Of a DNA stretch of 23,120 nucleotides, positions 14,721 to 22,633 are shown piece by piece. Made by a program: the position numbers and the translations under genes. The stretch is from CAYWKU01 sp964459325 (GTDB taxonomy: Bacteria; RBG-13-61-14; CAYWKU01). The stretch is taken from assembly GCA_964459325.1 (NCBI GenBank), contig CAYWKU010000049.1, positions 1 to 23,120 on the forward strand, in the 5' to 3' direction. The notes below the pieces were generated by a model that was not told where the DNA came from, did no database searches, and worked only from the letters and a program-made list of their open reading frames with translations. Position 1 is the first letter of the stretch; every line of letters starts with the position of its first letter.

Positions 14721-15605
14721 CTATTGCTCGGAATGAATGTCATTGTTTTTCTGAAGTTTGTCTATTATTTTCAGGACATCATCTTTGTCGCTACTTATCG
14801 TAAGTTCTCTGAAAAATGGCTTTGTTAAGCTATTAAGCTTTTTCAAATCAAATTTGCACGTGGCGAATATTTTCCACTTCGTAAATCTAAGCAATTTTTT
14901 ATTCTCCGGAATAAATATACTCAACCTTCTAAAAAACATGTCATAAGCTATAAAAAGAGCGAACAGATACAAAAAAGGAATAAAAGAAATTGTTAAAATG
15001 ATTGGCAGCAGGAAGGCTCGAAGATTGTCGGCTGAAGCAAAGTTATCGAAGTCGGTGTAGATTTTAAGGCCGGAATAAGCCAAGACTATCAAGCCGAAAG
15101 CCATCAGTATGCCGTCCGTCAACTTTTTGGCGGGCGCATATTTCTCTTCTGTCTCAGCAATTGCATTCATGACCACGATTAAAAGCAACACGGGCACAAA
15201 CATCAATTCTATCCACAGGTTGAAGGTGTAGAGGTTTACAATGAATTCCAACACCAGGATCAACTTAAGGTTGTCTAGAAGCAGTTTCCGGAAGTAATGC
15301 TCTTCCTTGTTCGCCTTGTTCGCGTTCACCATAAGTATAAAGGCCGTACCGAAAGCCCAGAATATAGTGTCTTTCAGCAGATAAAAGCCCCACAGATTTA
15401 TCTCTCGTAATAGAAGGATCAAAGAAAATACATAAGCGAGCATCATTAGAAGGGAAACCTGTATCTTTACAACAAAGAACGTCTTTAGCAGATTTTTGAA
15501 GGCTGACCTAATACTTTTCTGTAAAAGGGTAAAAATTAAAAAGATTATAAGCCATATAAAAAGCGCCTTTTCGCGATTGTTAAATAATTCTATGAAATTA
15601 TCCAT
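14721..15605 (-). CDS. Polytopic membrane protein of unknown function
   Basis: The 294-residue protein has about seven or eight hydrophobic segments between residues 12 and 230, the first beginning ALFIWLIIFLIFTLL, and a soluble, charged C-terminal tail (about 235-294, ending KDDVLKIIDKLQKNNDIHSEQ). The ATG at 15605 has AGGA five bases upstream. The gene is clearly AT-rich and lies between two relic copies of another gene's 3' end, as if inserted as a cassette. It follows the restriction operon on the same strand but after a ~110-bp gap. I do not recognise the family; anti-phage membrane effectors are one possibility with no direct support. Confidence 0.7.
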   Translation of the reverse strand: MDNFIELFNNREKALFIWLIIFLIFTLLQKSIRSAFKNLLKTFFVVKIQVSLLMMLAYVFSLILLLREINLWGFYLLKDTIFWAFGTAFILMVNANKANKEEHYFRKLLLDNLKLILVLEFIVNLYTFNLWIELMFVPVLLLIVVMNAIAETEEKYAPAKKLTDGILMAFGLIVLAYSGLKIYTDFDNFASADNLRAFLLPIILTISFIPFLYLFALFIAYDMFFRRLSIFIPENKKLLRFTKWKIFATCKFDLKKLNSLTKPFFRELTISSDKDDVLKIIDKLQKNNDIHSEQ

Positions 15606-15626
15606 AATATTCCTGGCCCGATATTG

Positions 15627-15704
15627 TTAATTTGTAACGCCGTGCTGTTTGAATATTTCGAGGAAGGTCGGCGTGGCGAAGCCGACGGAGTAGGTCGCGT
15701 GAAT
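15627..15704 (-). pseudogene. C-terminal fragment of an unidentified protein (copy 2)
   Basis: A 25-codon frame reads IHATYSVGFATPTF then LEIFKQHGVTN-stop. It is cut at its 5' side by an in-frame TGA and has no start. It is the second copy of the fragment at 14491-14631 and sits 12 bp after the metallopeptidase stop codon. Confidence 0.5.
15642..15703. repeat. 62-bp diverged direct repeat, copy 2
   Basis: Partner of 14506-14567 (56 of 62 bases identical, same orientation, no gaps). Similarity ends abruptly at GAA (15701-15703) on the metallopeptidase side, so a breakpoint lies there. Confidence 0.85.
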
Positions 15705-15716
15705 TCATCAAGGTGG

Positions 15717-16037
15717 TCAACTCGACTTTAATTTGCTCGCTCGCTCCTCATAATCCACCATGTGCACCTTCATTAAACTCTTCCAAAGCTTGCCGTGATT
15801 GGGGATATGATAATGTAGCAACTCGTGCAAAATGACATATTCACCGAGCGAGCGGTCCATTCCAAGCAATTCGACGTTAAACGTAAAATAACCGTTTGTT
15901 GAACAGCTTGCCCATTTGCGAGTCATCGAGCGGAGAGTGATTTGCTTGACATTCACCTTGATCTTGTCGGCGTAAAGATACACTTCCTCCTTGAATTCTC
16001 GCTTCGATTCCCAAGTTTTAATCATTTTCTTTTTCAT
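15717..16037 (-). CDS. YgjP-like zinc metallopeptidase (DUF45)
   Basis: The 106-residue protein has the DUF45/YgjP signature: RKWASCSTNGYFTFNVELL followed by HELLHYHIPNHGKLW, giving a HExxH zinc site (His71, Glu72, His75) and a third ligand His81. It is shorter than free-standing YgjP proteins, so it covers little more than the catalytic core. Genes of this family are often found next to type I hsdR, and here its ATG overlaps the hsdR stop by 4 bp. The substrate is unknown; a role in turnover of restriction subunits is inference only. Confidence 0.85.
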   Translation of the reverse strand: MKKKMIKTWESKREFKEEVYLYADKIKVNVKQITLRSMTRKWASCSTNGYFTFNVELLGMDRSLGEYVILHELLHYHIPNHGKLWKSLMKVHMVDYEERASKLKSS

Positions 16038-18910
16038 AGGCTTGCTCTTACAAGGGTTTCGATTATTTGATCAGTTATTTTTTTCTGATTGGCAAGAGAA
16101 ATGCCCAGCGATTCAAGCCGGTCGTAAATGTCGTTCCGCAAATCCCGTGTCAACTTCTCGCTTTTCGCAAACTCCGGATATTCATCGATAATCGATTCCA
16201 AATCCTCCACGACCTGCATATCGACTATTTTATCGGCTGCCAGCAAGTCCCTTATAAACCAGGCCACGCTTGAAATACCTTCCTTCTTCTGTTCTTCGTT
16301 ACGCTTGGCCTCATTCTCGGCAAGCTCCAAAAGCTGCTTCAAGGCTTCCTGAGTGGTCATCTGCCGGCTGGAATAAGCATCCATAATGTTCTCCGCCCGT
16401 TCCTTAACCGAAATAAGCACCGGGTCGTCGGCTTTTTCCGCGGCCAGTTTCTGAATGCTCTTGATGAGGTTGATAATTTTAACCTCATCGGGCTGGTCCT
16501 TGTCCTTGATAATTTCAATGCCCTTCTCGTCGAGTTTGATTAAATCAGCCCCTAACTTTACTTGGCTGCTTTCGATATGTTCCTGCACCAGTTCGGACGT
16601 TTTCTTCTGGAATTCGCGGTCAATTTTCACCTGCTTGGCATAGGCGCTGCGAACCACCTGATACATGCTTGAAAGCGTCGTGTAATCGTCGATATAAGGC
16701 CGCAAGAATGCGTCCGGGGAAATAATCTCGTACAGCATTTCAATCTCGTTATAAAGGTTGAAAAACGCCTTACGCTTTTCCTCTTCCCGGAAATGCTCAA
16801 TCAGAATACCGGCAAGCCGGTCATCGAACGGCCCGACAAGTAGCTCGAAATATGGCTTGGCGTCCTTTGTCAATTTCTCGACAAAACGCTTTTTCAAAAG
16901 CTCCAAATCCTTAACAACAGCCTGCACATCGTCACTATCGAATGAAAGGGCTTTTTCCAGCTTGTCAAAAATGCCCACAAAATCCAGGACGAAACCATGC
17001 GGTTTAACCATCTTCATTTCTGCGTTCTCGTATGGGCGGTTCACGCGGGCAATTGTCTGAAGCAGGGCATGGTCGCGCAACGGCTTATCGAGGTACATGC
17101 AATATAAAATCGGCGCGTCATAGCCGGTCAGCAGCTTTTCCGTTACGATTAAAATCTTCGGATTTTTATCAATGTCGGCAAAATCACGCCTAACTTCCTT
17201 TTCCTTCTGAGAGTCGATAGTAAATTCTTTGAGGAGCGCTTTGTCGTTATTGCTGCCGGAATAAACGACCTCGCTCCACTCTTTCGGCAGGTATTTATCC
17301 AGTTCCTTCTTGTAAAGAGCGCAGGCCTCGCGGTCAACGGCCACCAGAAACGCCTTGTAATTCATCGGCTCGATATGTTGCTTGAAATGCTCGGCAACGA
17401 ACTTGCCGACTTTTTTGATACGCCCTTTTCCCTTAAGGAAGTTCCGGGTGTTGATTGCGCGTTCAAGGATAGCGTTAAGCTCCTCGATGTCCGTGACGCC
17501 GTGTTCCGTGGCAAGGTTCAAAACCTCCCGCTCCAGCGTTTCCTTTGGCACCAGCATTTCGTTCGGCGCAAGGGAGTAATAGAGCGGCAAGGTCGTGCCG
17601 TCCTCGATGCTTTCGCTTATGTTGTATTTGTGCAGGTAGCCCTTGATGTCGGAGATTCCGAAGGTCTTGAACGTGCCTTTGCCGTATTGGGCTTTATCTA
17701 CTGGAGTGCCCGTGTAGCCGATAATGGTGGCGTTCGGCAGAGCCGCCATCATGAACGTGCCGAGGTCGCCGCCAGTTGTGCGGTGGGCTTCGTCAATCAG
17801 AATAAAAATGTTCCTCCTTGTGTTGAGGTCTGCGGGCAAGCCCCGGAATTTGTGAATCATGGTCACAACAATGCCTCGATAGTCGGACTTGAGAATTTTA
17901 ACGAGGTTGCGGATGGATTTGGCCTGTTTGACGTTTTCCAATCCGGCGGCGCGAAGATTTTTGTCCATCTGGTCTTCAAGCTCGTTGCGGTCGAGCATCA
18001 TGATGACCGTCGGCTTGTCCGCATCATTAGACTTGAACAGCAATTCCGCCGTTTTAATCATGGTGTATGTCTTGCCTGAACCTTGCGTGTGCCATATCAA
18101 ACCCCGCGTCGCTTTTTCTTGAAGCGCTCTTTTCAGCACGGCTTCGACGGCGTTTGCCTGATGTTCCCGGAGGACGATCTTGGTTAGTTCCTCGTCCTTC
18201 TCGATGAACATGATGTATTTCTCGATAGTATCCAGGACGTGCCTGGTATCGAAAAAGGTTTTAATTTTCTTTTTGAAGTCTCCGGCTTTGCCGCCTTTCC
18301 AGTTGAAGATGTCTCTTTGCTGGGTGTTCCACGTTACGCCGTATTCTACACGCATTCCTTCCGTCGCCAAATATACCTGCTCGACCGCCATAAGTTCGGG
18401 TGACTCATTGTGATAACGGCGTATCTGGTCCAAAGCCTTGTCCACGCCCTCGGCGGTGGTTAGGTTCTTGCACTCGATCTCAATCGCCGGGATGCCGTTG
18501 ATGAGGAAGACAATGTCCTGCCGGCTGGTGTAGCGGCTGTTGGAGAAAGTGAATTCGTCGGTCACCTCGAACACGTTGCTTTCGGGGTTGGCGAAATCGA
18601 TGAAAACGACGTTGCGCTCCCGCTTCTCCTTCTCGTCGTAAGCCGTGCTCTGACCTCGCAGGGCAAGGAGCATCTGCCGGTTGCCCTCGATCTTAGGCGC
18701 GAAGTTGAACAGTTTGTAATTCTTGGGAAGCCAAGGGTTGAATTCCCGGAGCTTTGCGTCCAAGACATCTCGATAATAAATTCCGTTTTTATAATCTTCT
18801 TCGCCGCCGCGCCGCTCGTCGCTTTCAGAACGTGAAACATAGCGCCAACCCGCTTCGGTGGCGTACTTGATGATGCGTTGCTGGACTGATTTTGATTCTG
18901 TTGGTTTCAT
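16034..18910 (-). CDS. hsdR: Type I restriction endonuclease subunit R
   Basis: HsdR is the ATP-driven translocase and nuclease of type I restriction. The 958-residue protein has an N-terminal PD-(D/E)xK nuclease core (Asp132 in RQDIVFLINGIPAIEIECK, Glu146, Lys148), an SF2 helicase motor with motif I HTQGSGKT (274-281), motif II LIDEAH (371-376), motif III GYTGTP (398-403) and motif VI QTIARVNRPYE, then a helical C-terminal region that docks on the methylase core. All key residues look intact and the length is normal. It starts 3 bp after the AlbA_2 gene and overlaps the metallopeptidase by 4 bp. Base composition is more balanced than in the accessory genes just upstream. Confidence 0.96.
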   Translation of the reverse strand: MKPTESKSVQQRIIKYATEAGWRYVSRSESDERRGGEEDYKNGIYYRDVLDAKLREFNPWLPKNYKLFNFAPKIEGNRQMLLALRGQSTAYDEKEKRERNVVFIDFANPESNVFEVTDEFTFSNSRYTSRQDIVFLINGIPAIEIECKNLTTAEGVDKALDQIRRYHNESPELMAVEQVYLATEGMRVEYGVTWNTQQRDIFNWKGGKAGDFKKKIKTFFDTRHVLDTIEKYIMFIEKDEELTKIVLREHQANAVEAVLKRALQEKATRGLIWHTQGSGKTYTMIKTAELLFKSNDADKPTVIMMLDRNELEDQMDKNLRAAGLENVKQAKSIRNLVKILKSDYRGIVVTMIHKFRGLPADLNTRRNIFILIDEAHRTTGGDLGTFMMAALPNATIIGYTGTPVDKAQYGKGTFKTFGISDIKGYLHKYNISESIEDGTTLPLYYSLAPNEMLVPKETLEREVLNLATEHGVTDIEELNAILERAINTRNFLKGKGRIKKVGKFVAEHFKQHIEPMNYKAFLVAVDREACALYKKELDKYLPKEWSEVVYSGSNNDKALLKEFTIDSQKEKEVRRDFADIDKNPKILIVTEKLLTGYDAPILYCMYLDKPLRDHALLQTIARVNRPYENAEMKMVKPHGFVLDFVGIFDKLEKALSFDSDDVQAVVKDLELLKKRFVEKLTKDAKPYFELLVGPFDDRLAGILIEHFREEEKRKAFFNLYNEIEMLYEIISPDAFLRPYIDDYTTLSSMYQVVRSAYAKQVKIDREFQKKTSELVQEHIESSQVKLGADLIKLDEKGIEIIKDKDQPDEVKIINLIKSIQKLAAEKADDPVLISVKERAENIMDAYSSRQMTTQEALKQLLELAENEAKRNEEQKKEGISSVAWFIRDLLAADKIVDMQVVEDLESIIDEYPEFAKSEKLTRDLRNDIYDRLESLGISLANQKKITDQIIETLVRASL

Positions 18911-18913
18911 AAA

Positions 18914-19945
18914 TTATTTTTGCTCTTTAATCACCTTTATAATGAATTCAATGGCACGGTCGTTATAAATCGATACTGTATTCTTCTTTGCAACGCCCGT
19001 TTTTTTATATTCTTCTTCTTGGTCTTTGTTCCTAAAATTATATGCGGAGTAATCGGAATTATTTTTTAAATCATTTTCCTTGATTGCGGCATGAATATGG
19101 CTAGGTTTGATTTCTGGGTGCCTACCCCTAATTATTTTTTCTAATTTAGTATATGAATATGTATATTCATCAGTCAGCCTTTTCTTTATGATTTTGGCTA
19201 TTTCTACTGTGTCAACGGGTTGAACAGAGCCAACCAATTTTAATGTTTTCGCGCCATTTTTCTCTGTAAATTTGCCCTCTTTAATAAAACTGATCTCCTT
19301 GACCAAATCGCTATCAATCAATAACGTTCCGTGGTTTCCCTCAACGATTCCGCTTAGGGTATCAATTATGCCAACATTTGCTGGTCCAACCTCGCCAATC
19401 TTTTTAACTTTTCTAAGCCATTGCTCATTATTTTCCTTAATTCTATTGGCTATCATGCTGGCAAGTTCAGAATATTGGATAACTTCTGTCCTGCCGGCAT
19501 ATCTGTAAAATATTACTCCGTTTTTTAAAGTCTGCTTATCGTCGCCTTTTTTACATATAACGGGCTTCATTAAAGCTTTATGAGCATATAATACGCCAAA
19601 AGATTTGCCGTTTATATTTACCGTATCCATTTCCCAATCGATGTAAGGGGCGAAGTGTTCATTGATAAATCCGGATATTTTTTCTTCATCGATTTTATTA
19701 AACTGCTCCAAACTTTTCGCCGTCAAACCTTTTAATTTCCTAGGGCTGTTGGTGACCCCGAAAATAATATATCCGCCTGTATTATTAGCAAATGCGGCAA
19801 AATCGCGGAAATATTCTGCTAAGCCGCTTAAGTTGAAGGATTCCTTGAACTCAAGGTCCTTTTGCTCACGATGGAAAAGGCTGCCATCCGCTCTCTGTCT
19901 TAGCAATTCGCTAATGATTTCTTTCGCTATTTTTTTCATACTCAT
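18914..19945 (-). CDS. AlbA_2 / Schlafen-type putative nucleic-acid- or ATP-binding protein
   Basis: The 343-residue protein opens with the AlbA_2 (Schlafen AAA_4) pattern: EQKDLEFKESFN, AAFANNTGGYIIFGV, the ISGFINEHFAPYIDW region and a GVIFYRYAGRTEVIQY strand pair (about 25-160). The C-terminal half (175-343) is less familiar; YSYTKLEKIIRGRHPEIKPSHIHAAIKEN looks like a winged helix. The family includes RNases and regulators and is common in defence islands. The first ATG (19945) overlaps the protease stop by 4 bp; a second Met lies two codons later. The gene is AT-rich relative to hsdR. Whether it cleaves RNA cannot be told. Confidence 0.8.
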   Translation of the reverse strand: MSMKKIAKEIISELLRQRADGSLFHREQKDLEFKESFNLSGLAEYFRDFAAFANNTGGYIIFGVTNSPRKLKGLTAKSLEQFNKIDEEKISGFINEHFAPYIDWEMDTVNINGKSFGVLYAHKALMKPVICKKGDDKQTLKNGVIFYRYAGRTEVIQYSELASMIANRIKENNEQWLRKVKKIGEVGPANVGIIDTLSGIVEGNHGTLLIDSDLVKEISFIKEGKFTEKNGAKTLKLVGSVQPVDTVEIAKIIKKRLTDEYTYSYTKLEKIIRGRHPEIKPSHIHAAIKENDLKNNSDYSAYNFRNKDQEEEYKKTGVAKKNTVSIYNDRAIEFIIKVIKEQK

Positions 19946-20775
19946 GACGTTTCATGTTTTTGTTTATTTATCAAATCCTCGGCTAATCTCTTTAAAACGA
20001 GTATTTCCTTAGCTTTTATATAATAACCGAGATTTATCATTGATTGGGTCGTTGTTATTACTTTTTGTTGCGTTGGAATTTCCTGAATAGAAATCTCACC
20101 CTTTTGATTAAATACTGGCCCCTCAAATAAGATGCCGATAAATATTATCCTGCTTGCACCCATATAATAAGTTCCTCTCTTGTCCCTATATCCCCCAAGA
20201 TTGACTATGAATAGCGGGGAACCAGAAGAGCCGGGAAATACAGAAAGGTCAACCACGCCCACTGATTCTCGATTAAAATCAATTGCAGGATGCGATGCGG
20301 TTATCCCTTTTCTAATCAAAGGCAAATTGTTTTTTTCATCCCAAAGCCCTATAGGGGTGCCGTACATGAAAACATCTTCAATTGCTTCCAATTCCTCTAA
20401 TTTTTCATTATCCCAAATTAAATTTTCTGTAATTGGCGTAAAATACACATCCTTATTAAGTCTATTTTTAACCTGCTCAAATAAGGGGTTCACGAAACAA
20501 AAACAAAGATCCATGGTCGGATGGAATATCCAATTTGCATTATATGTTATTGCTATATTTTCATCTGAGGGTACATCGTTATCTTGTACATGTAAAAGAA
20601 AATTAACGCTTTCAATATTCTTATTATTAACTACATGCTTGTTGGTTATTATTACCGGCATAATTTTATCGTCAATTTTGAAATTAAAGAAAAAACCCGT
20701 CCCAACGCCACCGGGAGTTTCTAATCGGACGGTTGTAAATAGTAACTGTTCTGTAATTGAGGATGGATTTATCAT
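19942..20775 (-). CDS. Trypsin-like serine protease (S1/PA clan)
   Basis: The 277-residue protein has a PA-clan layout: GGVGTGFFFNF and IITNKHVV (His47), FHPTMDLCFCFV (Asp89) and FPGSSGSPLF with the nucleophile Ser184 in a GxSGSP context. No signal peptide or membrane helix is seen, so it should act in the cytoplasm, unlike DegP-type proteases, and there is no PDZ domain. The C-terminus (245-277) is helical and may dock on a partner. It overlaps hsdS and the AlbA_2 gene by 4 bp on either side. Proteases within defence operons often cleave a partner after infection is sensed; that role is inferred from position. The gene is AT-rich. Confidence 0.85.
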   Translation of the reverse strand: MINPSSITEQLLFTTVRLETPGGVGTGFFFNFKIDDKIMPVIITNKHVVNNKNIESVNFLLHVQDNDVPSDENIAITYNANWIFHPTMDLCFCFVNPLFEQVKNRLNKDVYFTPITENLIWDNEKLEELEAIEDVFMYGTPIGLWDEKNNLPLIRKGITASHPAIDFNRESVGVVDLSVFPGSSGSPLFIVNLGGYRDKRGTYYMGASRIIFIGILFEGPVFNQKGEISIQEIPTQQKVITTTQSMINLGYYIKAKEILVLKRLAEDLINKQKHETS

Positions 20776-21968
20776 AGATTTGTAATTCTTCTTTCCCCAC
20801 TCATCAATTCATGGAGTAGAACGTTGAAAAGCTTCTGATAGTCTGATAGCTTTGCCGTTGTCACTTCGATTTTTGTTGAAATCGTGTCAAAGGCTTTCAG
20901 CATCAGTAATTGCTGGTTGATTGGCGGCATGGCCAAATCCATAGATAAAACTGCGCTCTTATTGAATTTGGCGTTTACCGAGTATGTCTGAAGTTTAACA
21001 AAATATCCCGTCTCTCTGAGCCAGTTTAAATAATAATATAAAAATCTGTTGATTACTTTGTTTTGATCCGTTCGTATTCTCAAAATAAAGGAGGAATGAA
21101 GTATCTTTTCGTCTCCGGTGTAGATTGCGGTTTTGCCAACGTGATGCTTACTGCCGCTTCTCCAATTCAAAAGGACATCGCCGTTTCCAACAAAACTTGA
21201 TAGCTCCCTTTTTGTCTTGGGTTCGTAATAATTGACTTTATCATAAACGATTTCGCCGTCCAGGGTAATATTTTTATTCGTAAGAATTTTGAATCCGACC
21301 GGTTTCGTTAGCGATGCAACCGCAGCCTGAATTCCATAAGATACCTCTCCAACATCTCCAAGCTCCACAACCTCCCAACTCTCCGGCATTTCGCCAATTT
21401 CGGTGATTTTTGTTTCTTCGCCTTTTGTGCCGTGGGTGAAGAGGTGGTTCATCATGCTTCGCTTTAGCTCTTTGAGCTTGGCAATCAATTCTTCCTGCCC
21501 GGCAATCGCCTCCTGCACCGTCGTCAACACCCGCGCAATGGCCTTTTGCTCTGGAAGCGCAGGCTGAAGAATTTTCTTTTCTTTTAAGACAGAAAAATGG
21601 CGGTTATAACCTTGGCTTGATATGTCGAGATTCTTGAGGAAGAAAAAGAAAAACTTTGAGTCAAATTCATCTATTGGTTTTATAATTTTCGTTCCGTCCG
21701 CGCCCAAGGCAATCGGAAAATCGACGTATTTTAAAACTCTTGTATGGTCTCCAAAAATAATGAAGGGTTGTATGTCCGAGATAACTTTGTCTTCGTCGTT
21801 GGTAAACCCTGCGATAACAGATTGACCCTGGTCAATGATGGGATATTCCCCTGATTCTAAATATTCCTTTGTTTGAACCTGTTTGCCACGAGCAAGCTTG
21901 ACCTTTTGCAGGCAATCTGCAAAGGGCAACTCTTTCCAGTCTTCAGCTATTGATGTTTGCATTGTCAT
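20772..21968 (-). CDS. hsdS: Type I restriction-modification specificity subunit S
   Basis: HsdS chooses the bipartite DNA target for both methylation and restriction. The 398-residue protein has two target-recognition domains (about 10-140, starting WKELPFADCLQKVK; and 196-345, starting SWEVVELGDVGEVSYG), each followed by a conserved helical spacer (LPEQKAIARVLTTVQEAI...LKELKRSMMNHLFTHG; and PPINQQLLMLKAFDTI...LLHELMSG). The two-domain layout and length are normal. ATG at 21968 overlaps the preceding stop by 4 bp; another ATG follows two codons later. Its stop overlaps the protease start. The target sequence cannot be predicted by eye. Confidence 0.95.
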   Translation of the reverse strand: MTMQTSIAEDWKELPFADCLQKVKLARGKQVQTKEYLESGEYPIIDQGQSVIAGFTNDEDKVISDIQPFIIFGDHTRVLKYVDFPIALGADGTKIIKPIDEFDSKFFFFFLKNLDISSQGYNRHFSVLKEKKILQPALPEQKAIARVLTTVQEAIAGQEELIAKLKELKRSMMNHLFTHGTKGEETKITEIGEMPESWEVVELGDVGEVSYGIQAAVASLTKPVGFKILTNKNITLDGEIVYDKVNYYEPKTKRELSSFVGNGDVLLNWRSGSKHHVGKTAIYTGDEKILHSSFILRIRTDQNKVINRFLYYYLNWLRETGYFVKLQTYSVNAKFNKSAVLSMDLAMPPINQQLLMLKAFDTISTKIEVTTAKLSDYQKLFNVLLHELMSGERRITNL

Positions 21969-22624
21969 AAATGATTAGCCAGAAAGTTTTCAACGCCCGA
22001 CTTCATACCCTTTACATCATCGATATTATATTCGTTAAAATTCCCATGATCCGCCGAGTTCCTTATTATTCGCCAGCCATCGACCTGATTTTTTACCAAA
22101 GCGTTGTAGATGTTATTTGAAGCCAGCTTCTTATTGATCTCGTCAATACCGGCACGCTTTGAAACAGAAATTGAATTCTTGACCGCAATATCCTTGAGGC
22201 CATTTTCCAAAACAGCCCCAATCAAGGACGCCGCCGGGTCTTTGTAATTATTGTCGAGAAGATGGCACGCTATCTCCAAAAAATCTGTAAACACTTCCGC
22301 CTTCACAAGTTCCTTCACTGACGCCAGAAAACCTTGTTCGATATCCTCCTTCAACCCACGAAGAATTCCAATTCCTGAGTCAACTTCACCCATAGTTGCA
22401 TATTGAACTCGTTTTTCTAAATTTTTATAATAAGGACTATTTTCACCTGTAATTTTAACTACTAAATTCTCAACGCCGACTTTCCATTCATTAAAAATGT
22501 CTACATCAATAGTTTGACCACCAACAATTCCAGGAGGGTTGGGTCTATGAGTAGCTTTAACTCTTTTAGCTTTCTCTTCGAGTTGTTCAATTCTTTCCAA
22601 TATTCTTTGCTCAATTTTATTCAT
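21965..22624 (-). CDS. Helical protein with a HEPN-like RNxxxH motif
   Basis: The 219-residue protein is helical, with a charged coiled-coil start (IEQRILERIEQLEEKAKRV), a middle region typical of HEPN/DUF4145-like helices (EIACHLLDNNYKDPAASLIGAVLENGL) and a C-terminal RNSADH (Arg188-His193) followed by GNFNEYNIDDVKGM. R-N-x3-H is the hallmark of HEPN ribonucleases, and the trailing HGNF-Y pattern is common in HEPN-like families of unproven activity. It lies between hsdM and hsdS, the slot where toxin-type genes such as anticodon nucleases have been found near type I loci. Start ATG 22624 has a weak AGGT site; it overlaps hsdS by 4 bp. Confidence 0.65.
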   Translation of the reverse strand: MNKIEQRILERIEQLEEKAKRVKATHRPNPPGIVGGQTIDVDIFNEWKVGVENLVVKITGENSPYYKNLEKRVQYATMGEVDSGIGILRGLKEDIEQGFLASVKELVKAEVFTDFLEIACHLLDNNYKDPAASLIGAVLENGLKDIAVKNSISVSKRAGIDEINKKLASNNIYNALVKNQVDGWRIIRNSADHGNFNEYNIDDVKGMKSGVENFLANHL

Positions 22625-22633
22625 ATATTTTAC

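Noticed and set aside
14506..14736. Plus-strand 76-codon frame with CPICG and two further cysteines (GTG start)
   Set aside because: Its first third is antisense to the duplicated minus-strand coding fragment, whose silent substitutions show that the minus strand was the coding one. The cysteine part may be a relic, but there is no ribosome site for a whole gene.
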